Shown here piece after piece: positions 18,417 through 24,256 of a DNA stretch of 64,000 bases. The position numbers and the translations under genes were made by a program. The notes under the pieces are model-generated. The model did no database searches. It saw nothing but the letters and a program-made list of their open reading frames with translations, and was not told the DNA's origin. The stretch's first letter is position 1. Each line of letters opens with the position of its first letter. The DNA is from Paremcibacter congregatus. Lineage in GTDB: Bacteria > Pseudomonadota > Alphaproteobacteria > Sphingomonadales > Emcibacteraceae. The stretch is from the NCBI RefSeq assembly GCF_006385135.1, contig NZ_CP041025.1:3007501-3071500 (forward strand), given 5' to 3'.

Positions 18417-19592
18417 ATGAAACTCTTAGGACTCATATGTGCCGGCCTAGCGACTCTGGGCGGCATGACATCACCAGCACAGGCAGAAATTCTCGCCATG
18501 ATGCTTTATGAAACAAAAAGTGCAGACAGTTTGAAAACACTGAAGCTGTCCGGCGTCGGGGAACGCAGGGAAGGCATCCTTATTATGGATGTGGATCCGG
18601 CTTCGGCGCAATTCGGCGCGGTGATGTGGGACATGCCGCTCGCCAATGACACAACATCACATCATATCTTCTACGACCGAACCATGACCAAGGGCTATAT
18701 CACCGCCCTGACAAAAAGGGAGCTCGGCATTCTGGACATGACGAAAAATCCCTACCGGCGGACAACCATTCCCATGCCCGACTGTGGCATGGGCGAAGAT
18801 GTCACCTTCAATGAAAAAAATACCCGCTGGTATCTGACCTGCATGGATTCCTCGACCATCATCGTTGGCGATGTCAAAACCGACAAGGTCATTGAAGTCA
18901 TTCAAACCCCCGGCGTTTATCCGCACGGGCTGGCGGTGAACAGCAAAATCAATCGCATTCTTGCCACCAGTACCGTTAAAGGGGATATGACAAATCCAGG
19001 TGAAACCATCATCGAAATTGACGCGACGACACATGAAATTCTGGGAAGCCACAAGCTGTCCCTGAAGCCGTCCCCTTCCGGGGAAGCTCCCGTCGAAATC
19101 CTCTTTGTCCCGGGCGCAAAAAATCCGATCGCCTATATCACCAACATGTTTGGCAACACCCTTTGGACCGCCACATGGGACAAGGCCTCCCGCACCTTCA
19201 AGACCGAACAGGTTTTTGATTTCGCGACGGAAAATGCCGGTGTACCACTGGAGATTTATTTCAACAAAGCCGTAGATACCATGTATGTCACCTCCGCCAG
19301 CCCGGGGTTCCTGCATATTTTTGATGTATCCAAGGATAAAGGCCATCCGAAATTGATCAAAAGCATCAAAACGGGTCAGGGCTCGCACCATATCGCCTTC
19401 ACCAAAGACGAAAAAATGGGCTTCGTGCAAAACAGCCTGCTCAATCTGCCGGGCATGTCCGAAGGTACCATCAATGTGGTGGATCTGGAAAAACAGGAAG
19501 TGATTTCCACGATCGATACCCTGGTTAAAATGGGCATGAACCCCAATGTGATTGTTCTGCTGCCCGAGAATAACGCCTTTGCCGGGCATTAA
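18417..19592 (+). CDS. YncE-like periplasmic beta-propeller protein
   Basis: 391 residues: signal peptide (about 1-24, ending PAQA) followed by repeated blades with patterns such as GDVKTDKVIEVIQTPGVYPHGLAV and IFDVSKDKGHPKLIKSIKTG (YVTN/lactonase-type propeller). Such proteins bind DNA, metals or cofactors or act as lactonases; nothing here selects one. AAGGA precedes the ATG. It is divergent from the cytochrome/membrane-protein pair. Its 3' end, stop codon and terminator are duplicated at 21650-21763 as part of the tandem duplication. Confidence 0.82.
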   Translation: MKLLGLICAGLATLGGMTSPAQAEILAMMLYETKSADSLKTLKLSGVGERREGILIMDVDPASAQFGAVMWDMPLANDTTSHHIFYDRTMTKGYITALTKRELGILDMTKNPYRRTTIPMPDCGMGEDVTFNEKNTRWYLTCMDSSTIIVGDVKTDKVIEVIQTPGVYPHGLAVNSKINRILATSTVKGDMTNPGETIIEIDATTHEILGSHKLSLKPSPSGEAPVEILFVPGAKNPIAYITNMFGNTLWTATWDKASRTFKTEQVFDFATENAGVPLEIYFNKAVDTMYVTSASPGFLHIFDVSKDKGHPKLIKSIKTGQGSHHIAFTKDEKMGFVQNSLLNLPGMSEGTINVVDLEKQEVISTIDTLVKMGMNPNVIVLLPENNAFAGH

Positions 19593-19616
19593 GTCGCTTT
19601 AAACACACCATCAGTC

Positions 19617-19656
19617 AAGGCCGCTCCTTTTCTATCATAGAATAAGGCGCGGCCTT
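19617..19656 (+). terminator. hairpin terminator after the yncE-like gene (copy 1)
   Basis: AAGGCCGC at 19617-19624 pairs with GCGGCCTT at 19648-19655 across a 23-base loop. The T-run is short. The same structure recurs at 21724-21763. Confidence 0.55.
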
Positions 19657-19725
19657 TATCATCATCGACCTGATCATTGCCTCAGACCTGATGTCCCCGA
19701 ACCAGGGTGCTGGCCTAGGCCGCCT

Positions 19726-19854
19726 GCGATTTTATGACCCCTCACTTCACAATATTAACCACTGATGTCGAGAACAGTTATGACTCCCAAACTGAAATTA
19801 AAAAATTCAAACAGGCGAATGCGGTAATTTATCAATATCCGGTATTCTCGTTCA
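19726..19854 (+). pseudogene. remnant of the MdaB-like oxidoreductase gene
   Basis: Colinear with 22401-22529 in the intact gene (constant offset 2675 bases), covering about 43 of its 184 codons. The left edge joins DNA from the left of hxlR (568 bases lost relative to copy 2) and the right edge joins the middle of mipA at a shared GGTTCA (584 bases lost). It cannot encode a functional enzyme. Confidence 0.85.
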
Positions 19855-20399
19855 TAGACCGGCAGAACCGGCTTATCTGAATTCTCAAGATTGTCCGCAA
19901 CTATTTTATTATGCTGGTTCCCCGTGACACCCCATACATAATTTACCATCTTACGGCTCATACAGCTCCCCCCGACCTGGGAGGTGAATATCCATTTATA
20001 GCGTCGATCATGAAATGTATCGCTATACGCACCGATAACTTCCTTATCGTTACTGGTGCCCGTCACATCCTGCAGGAACGTCACGTCGAATACCCTGAAA
20101 TCCCTCCTCACCCCTACTCTCAGGCCAAATTCGACTGTAAATTTTTGACGGATTTCCCCGGCTCGAAAACGACCATTACCTACCACATCCTGGAAAAAAA
20201 CCGCTTTTTTCTCTTCTGCCGACGCCGTGATATGACATCCCCCTTCAATCCCCTGCAGGAACAGCCCGTCACTCTCATTAGCTACAAAGGGGATTGGTGT
20301 GATTGATGTGTCCTCGGCAGCAATAGCCGCTCTCGGGACACATACAACAAGTATACATAAAGCCATTTTTAAGTTCAGTATCGCGGTAAAATTTTGCAT
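19849..20399 (-). pseudogene. degenerate MipA/OmpV-family outer membrane protein gene
   Basis: Read from the ATG at 20399 it matches the intact protein at 22930-23724 through the signal peptide and most strands. It lacks 22 residues after the signal peptide (an in-frame 66-base loss) and everything after KPVLPVYE. The open frame runs on to 19755 through antisense oxidoreductase sequence, so the native beta-barrel C-terminus, ending in Phe in the intact copy, is replaced by unrelated residues. Outer-membrane insertion should fail. Confidence 0.85.
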
Positions 20400-20426
20400 A
20401 AATAAATCTTTGCCTGTTGAAGTCAA

Positions 20427-20759
20427 AAAAAGTTAGTCAATTTTCCATACTGGGTTTCAGCCTGTTCGGACTTAAGGAGTGGCGTTCTTTCCTGCAGATA
20501 TGAATTCCCCCGTCAGGCTCGGCGGCCTCGTGATCCAGAAAAGAAAGCAGAAGATTATCGCCTTGATAATATTCATTTTAGCCCTTTACTGCCCTTGTAT
20601 ATTTTGCCATTGTGCCTCCCATATCATTGTTGCAAAAACGATAGATCAGGTAAGGCCTGTGAAGACGATGGGTAATATGAAAAAGAACCGGGAACAAACT
20701 CACTTTCGTGAAGATGCGGAATTCCTTCGCCAAAAAGGGCGTGACGGGACAAACGTAAA
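20427..20759. repeat. conserved spacer of the duplication, copy 1 (homologous to 23752-24085)
   Basis: A 333-base stretch between the damaged mipA and the lytTR gene, closely matching 23752-24085. It probably holds the divergent promoters for both genes. The only coding sign is a short frame at 20668-20763. The longer frame through this region is broken by a one-base C-run difference in copy 2, so it is not a conserved protein. Confidence 0.75.
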
Positions 20760-20763
20760 ATGA
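20668..20763 (+). CDS. possible 31-residue leader peptide coupled to the lytTR gene
   Basis: ATG at 20668, reading MGNMKKNREQTHFREDAE (first 18 residues). Its stop TGA overlaps the ATG of the lytTR gene (ATGA). Copy 2 keeps the frame at the equivalent place with one amino-acid change and two silent changes. Ribosome site weak. Could equally be untranslated leader. Confidence 0.3.
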   Translation: MGNMKKNREQTHFREDAEFLRQKGRDGTNVK

Positions 20764-21605
20764 CGTTACGTGAATTATATGCACTCTGGATGTTTCAGAA
20801 TCGTCTTATCGTCATCTGCAGATCTGCATTTCTGTCTCTGTTTGGCCTGTTTCTGGCATTTGTCGGCACCTATGACACCTACGACCTGCCTTTTATCTGG
20901 CGGACACTCTACTGGATCGGTTTCATGAATTATGGTGGCCTGTGGATGAGCCTCGCCGCCGGGCTGACTTTCCCCCGACTGATTGAAAGACGCCGCCCGG
21001 TCTGGCTCGCCATGGCCTGGCTTAATGGGCTCAGCAGCATCCCAATATTTCTTACCGTGAAGGCCGTCAGCATTGAGTTATACATCGCCCAGGAAAATGA
21101 TTTGGCTCTTTCCTGGCAAACCATTAGGGAATTTTACCTCAGAGAAGGCAACACCATCGCTGACCTGCTGCTTGGGTATATGGAAGTCCTGGTGATCTGT
21201 ATCGCAGTCAGCTGTTTCGTCTACAGCCTGTTTTATTTATGGCACAAAAGCCAGATAAAAAAAACGCCCGACATTGCCCCCACCCTCCCTGCCGGGTATA
21301 AATTCCTCAACCGGTTGCCCGCTTCCCAAAAAACTCGGCTGGTCTGCCTGGCAATGGAAGACCATTATGTGCGCGCCTATACTGATACGACGGATCACCT
21401 GATCCTGTTACGTCTGAAAGATGCAATTTCCGAGCTGGCGGATTATAGCGGGCAGCAGGTCCATAGGTCTTGGTGGGTAGCCTACGATGCCATCCGCCAT
21501 AGCCGGAAAGAAGGGCGTCGCTACATCCTGACCCTAAACAATGGTATGGAAGTTCCCGTCTCTCAAACCCACGCGCCGGAGCTGAAAGACCTGAAGTTTA
21601 TTTGA
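20760..21605 (+). CDS. LytTR-family DNA-binding transcriptional regulator with N-terminal membrane domain
   Basis: 281 residues. Four hydrophobic segments occupy about residues 15-160; the C-terminal 90 residues form a LytTR domain (RLVCLAMEDHYVRAYT, VHRSWWVAYDAIRH, LTLNNGMEVPVSQTH). Proteins of this membrane-LytTR layout bind direct repeats in promoters and are often autoregulated together with a membrane partner. No receiver domain or cognate kinase is present. It is divergent from the mipA copy, which makes mipA a natural target (inference). A truncated copy lies at 24086-24250. Confidence 0.87.
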   Translation: MTLRELYALWMFQNRLIVICRSAFLSLFGLFLAFVGTYDTYDLPFIWRTLYWIGFMNYGGLWMSLAAGLTFPRLIERRRPVWLAMAWLNGLSSIPIFLTVKAVSIELYIAQENDLALSWQTIREFYLREGNTIADLLLGYMEVLVICIAVSCFVYSLFYLWHKSQIKKTPDIAPTLPAGYKFLNRLPASQKTRLVCLAMEDHYVRAYTDTTDHLILLRLKDAISELADYSGQQVHRSWWVAYDAIRHSRKEGRRYILTLNNGMEVPVSQTHAPELKDLKFI

Positions 21606-21649
21606 CCCGGATGACGTTTCGCAGAAGCAGTACCCCAAACAGACCGGAT

Positions 21650-21699
21650 GGAAAAACCGGCTTCGTGCAAAACAGCCTGCTCAACCTGACGGGCATTAA
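21650..21699 (+). pseudogene. remnant of the yncE-like gene 3' end
   Basis: Matches 19413-19450 and then 19584-19592; 133 bases are missing exactly between two GGGCAT-containing repeats of the parent (19451 and 19584). It retains the stop codon and the downstream terminator. Confidence 0.85.
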
Positions 21700-21723
21700 G
21701 CCGCTTTAAACACACCATCAGTC

Positions 21724-21763
21724 AAGGCCGCTCCTTTTCTATCATGGAATAAGGCGCGGCCTT
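21724..21763 (+). terminator. duplicated yncE-like terminator (copy 2)
   Basis: Same AAGGCCGC...GCGGCCTT stem as 19617-19656. It now lies between the lytTR gene (ends 21605, plus strand) and hxlR (ends 21824, minus strand), where it could end lytTR transcription. Confidence 0.55.
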
Positions 21764-21823
21764 TATCATCTGCGACCTGATCATTTCCTCAGACCTGATG
21801 TCCCCGAACCAGAGTACTGCCTT

Positions 21824-22180
21824 TTATAGCGCCTTATCGAGCGCCCACTCCTTCAGCGCTTCCAGAATGTGAAGCGCGCTTCGACCCTCCGTGCTGATGC
21901 GATAACTGACAGCGATGGGCTTTTCCTTCAGAACGGTGCGAATCACCAGTCCCTGACGTTCCATTTCTGTCAGACGTTGATTGATCATCTTCTTGCTGGC
22001 CCCATCCAGTTGCCGGGTCAGTTCATTAAAACGCACAGGTTCATCTTTCAGGTGCCACAATATCGAAGCTTTCCATTTCCCCCCGAGAATGCGCATGCCT
22101 CTTTCTATCGGACATGGTACGCCACAGGGCTCTGCGGTAATGCCCGGCGTCTTCTTTTTTTCACTATATTCAGGTCCCAT
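21824..22180 (-). CDS. HxlR-family winged-helix transcriptional regulator
   Basis: 118 residues. The family start PCPIERGMRILGGKWKASIL is followed by the recognition region RFNELTRQLDGASKKMINQRL and the wing. Cys19 and Cys23 precede the DNA-binding domain; a cysteine at the Cys23 position is the thiol sensor in several HxlR proteins that respond to quinones, aldehydes or disulfide stress (family knowledge). It is divergent from the MdaB-like oxidoreductase with a 135-base spacer, the classic layout for repressor and target. The copy-1 counterpart is deleted. Confidence 0.9.
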   Translation of the reverse strand: MGPEYSEKKKTPGITAEPCGVPCPIERGMRILGGKWKASILWHLKDEPVRFNELTRQLDGASKKMINQRLTEMERQGLVIRTVLKEKPIAVSYRISTEGRSALHILEALKEWALDKAL

Positions 22181-22315
22181 ACCCTTGTTCCTTCGTGCAT
22201 TTCCTGCACATCCATACCAGGTTACTAAAAGTATACTGGTTGACTTTATATACCATAAATTTCATTTACAAAACCATTGAATGAAATATCACAATTTTAA
22301 ATGGAGCAGATGCAA
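22181..22315. promoter_or_regulatory. divergent hxlR / oxidoreductase control region
   Basis: AT-rich spacer holding both promoters. TTGACT near 22239 and the nearby AGTATACT dyad are candidate promoter and operator elements on sequence appearance only; no HxlR site can be assigned firmly. Confidence 0.4.
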
Positions 22316-22870
22316 ATGAAAACCATATTGATTATATCCGGACAGGAAACCACGGGCGCCGCCAAAGGGAACTATAACCGGGGACTGGCCCGGGCCGCCC
22401 GCGATTTTCTGGCCCCTCACTTCACAATATTAACCACTGATGTCGAGGACAGCTATGACCCCCAAACTGAAATTGAGAAATTCAAACAGGCGGACGCGGT
22501 AATTTATCAATATCCGGTATTCTGGTTCACCGTCCCGTCGCGTCTCAAGCATTATATTGATCAGGTCTACGCCTATGATGTTTTTTTTGGCCAGCCGGAG
22601 GCCCGCTATGGCAGCGGCGGTTTGATGGACGGTAAGAAAGTCATGCTGTCAACGACCTGGAATGCGCCTTCCGATGCCTTCAACGATACCACCGCCTTCT
22701 TTGAAGGTCTCTCGGTCGAAGAAGCTCTGCTCCCCATGCGCAAAACCCACACCTATTGCGGCTTTACCGAATTGCCGCATTTCTCTGTCCATGACATTGT
22801 CGTTAATCCGGATTTTGAGGCCGACAGGGCCCGTCTCGAAGATCACCTTCAGGCCGTCTTTAACTTGTAA
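22316..22870 (+). CDS. NAD(P)H-dependent oxidoreductase, MdaB/flavodoxin-fold family
   Basis: 184 residues from the ATG at 22316, which has GGAG nine bases upstream (ATGs at 22301 and 22310 are alternatives). Pattern KTILIISGQETTGAAKG (nucleotide-binding loop), ADAVIYQYPVFWFTVPSRLK and the YGSGGLMDGKK segment follow MdaB/YwrO-type quinone reductases that bind FAD or FMN. Probable role: two-electron reduction of quinones or electrophiles under control of the adjacent HxlR protein. A 129-base remnant of this gene is present in copy 1. Confidence 0.88.
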   Translation: MKTILIISGQETTGAAKGNYNRGLARAARDFLAPHFTILTTDVEDSYDPQTEIEKFKQADAVIYQYPVFWFTVPSRLKHYIDQVYAYDVFFGQPEARYGSGGLMDGKKVMLSTTWNAPSDAFNDTTAFFEGLSVEEALLPMRKTHTYCGFTELPHFSVHDIVVNPDFEADRARLEDHLQAVFNL

Positions 22871-22884
22871 CCCAGAGCTTCAGG

Positions 22885-22923
22885 AAGGGAGAGGGAGCGC
22901 ACAAATGCCCCGCTCTCTCCCTT
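22885..22923. terminator. hairpin between convergent oxidoreductase and mipA genes
   Basis: AAGGGAGAG...GGAGCG pairs imperfectly with CGCTCTCTCCCTT across the spacer. There is no long T-run on either strand. Confidence 0.4.
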
Positions 22924-22929
22924 CAACAG

Positions 22930-23724
22930 TTAAAAACTGTATGAGACCCCCATCCCTAAAGTCAGGTCATAATCTTTGTCAATGCCGGGGTTATCGGTGA
23001 TCTTGCGATCAAGTCTGGTCACCTGGCTGAGCGCAAAAGCGCTCCAATGATCATCAAAGCGATGCACCAATGTTGCCCCGGCAAAATAATTCATCACTGC
23101 CGCCCCCGGTTCATAGATCGGCAGAACCGGCTTATCTGAATTCTCAACGTTGTCCACAACCATTTTATTATGCTGGCCCTGCGTGACACCCCATACATAA
23201 TTTGCCATCTTGCGGCTCATCCAGCTCATCCCGACCCGGGGGGTGAATATCCATTTATAGCGTTGATCATGAAATGTATAACTATACGCACCGATAACTT
23301 CCTGACCGTTACTGGTGCCCGTCACATCCTGCAGGAACGTCACATCGAATACCCCGAAATCGCTTCTCATCCCTGCTCTCAGACCAACGTCGACTGTAAA
23401 TTTCTGACGGGTTTCCCCGGCCCGGAAACGACCACTGCCCACCACATCCAGGAAAAATCCCGCTTTTTTCTCTTCTGCCGACGCCGTGATATGATACCCC
23501 CCTTCGATCCCTTGCAGGAACAGTCCCTCACTCTCATAAGCCACATAGGGGATTGGTGTGACTGATGTGCCCTCGGCGGCAAAAGGCGACGAGTTCATCA
23601 TCATACCTGCGCCCACGGACCACTTTCCCCCGCCCCTTTCTTCGGCAAGAGCCGCTCTAGGGGCACATACAACAAGTATACATAAAGCCATTTTCATGTT
23701 CAGTATCGCGGTAAAATTTTGCAT
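22930..23724 (-). CDS. MipA/OmpV family outer membrane protein
   Basis: 264 residues from the ATG at 23724 (a TTG at 23751 is possible). Signal peptide about 1-26 (ending PRAALA), then GKWSVGAGMMMNSSPF and alternating beta-strands ending GMGVSYSF with the C-terminal Phe used for BAM recognition. The family includes the MltA-interacting protein MipA and osmoregulated OmpV. It is convergent with the oxidoreductase and divergent from the lytTR remnant. It is the intact counterpart of the damaged gene at 19849-20399. Confidence 0.87.
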   Translation of the reverse strand: MQNFTAILNMKMALCILVVCAPRAALAEERGGGKWSVGAGMMMNSSPFAAEGTSVTPIPYVAYESEGLFLQGIEGGYHITASAEEKKAGFFLDVVGSGRFRAGETRQKFTVDVGLRAGMRSDFGVFDVTFLQDVTGTSNGQEVIGAYSYTFHDQRYKWIFTPRVGMSWMSRKMANYVWGVTQGQHNKMVVDNVENSDKPVLPIYEPGAAVMNYFAGATLVHRFDDHWSAFALSQVTRLDRKITDNPGIDKDYDLTLGMGVSYSF

Positions 23725-23751
23725 AAATAAATCTTTGCCTGTTGAAGTCAA

Positions 23752-24085
23752 AAAGAGTTAGTCAATTTTCTATACGGGGTTTCAGCCTGCTCAGATCAAA
23801 AGAGTGGCGTTCTTTCCTGCAGATATGAATTCCCCCCGTCAGGCTCGGCGGCCCCGTGATCCAGAAAAGAAAGTAGAGGATTATCGCCCTGATAATATTC
23901 ATTTCAGTCCTTTACTGCCCCTGTATATTTTGTCATTGTGCCTCCCGTATCATTGTTGCAAAAACGATAGATCAGGTAGGTCCTGTGAAGACGATGGGTA
24001 ATATGAAAAAGTACCGGGAACAAACTCACTTTCGTGAAGATGCAGAATTCCTTCGCCAAAAAGGGCGCGACGGGACAAACGTAAA
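23752..24085. repeat. conserved spacer of the duplication, copy 2
   Basis: Closely matches 20427-20759, including the short frame that ends in ATGA at the former lytTR start. An extra C in the run near 23836 breaks the longer frame seen in copy 1. No other gene seen. Confidence 0.75.
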
Positions 24086-24250
24086 ATGACGTTACGTGAA
24101 TTATATATCCTCTGGGTGTTTCAGAACCGTCTTATCATCATCTGCGTTTCTGTCTCTGTTTGGCCTGTTTCTGGCAAACAATTAGGGAATTTTACCTCAG
24201 GGAAGGTAACACCATCACTGACCTGCCGGGTGTGAATTTCTCAACCGGTT
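24086..24250 (+). pseudogene. truncated lytTR gene remnant
   Basis: Starts with the same ATGACGTTACGTGAATTATA as the intact gene, but has lost 9 bases early on, 260 bases between CTGGCA repeats and 124 bases between CCTGC repeats. It ends before the LytTR DNA-binding domain, so it cannot bind DNA. Confidence 0.85.
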
Positions 24251-24256
24251 TCGCCT

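Larger units (their letters stand above)
19413..21316. repeat. tandem segmental duplication, copy 1
   Basis: First copy of an imperfect duplication. In order it holds the 3' end of the intact yncE-like gene, its terminator, a 129-base remnant of the oxidoreductase gene, a damaged mipA/ompV gene, a conserved spacer and the intact lytTR gene. hxlR is missing. Hand alignment of 19726-19854 with copy 2 shows only scattered substitutions (7 mismatches in the 110 or so bases from 19738). Confidence 0.88.
21650..24250. repeat. tandem segmental duplication, copy 2
   Basis: Second copy. In order: a remnant of the yncE-like 3' end, its terminator, intact hxlR, intact oxidoreductase, intact mipA/ompV, the conserved spacer and a truncated lytTR gene. 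Similarity to copy 1 stops at CTCAACCGGTT (24240-24250, copy 1 about 21306-21316), immediately before the 3' end of the TPR-protein gene. Confidence 0.88.

Noticed and set aside
20479-20763. 94-codon frame upstream of the lytTR gene as a full protein
   Set aside because: The duplicate copy has an extra C in the run that breaks the frame; only the last 31 codons are conserved.
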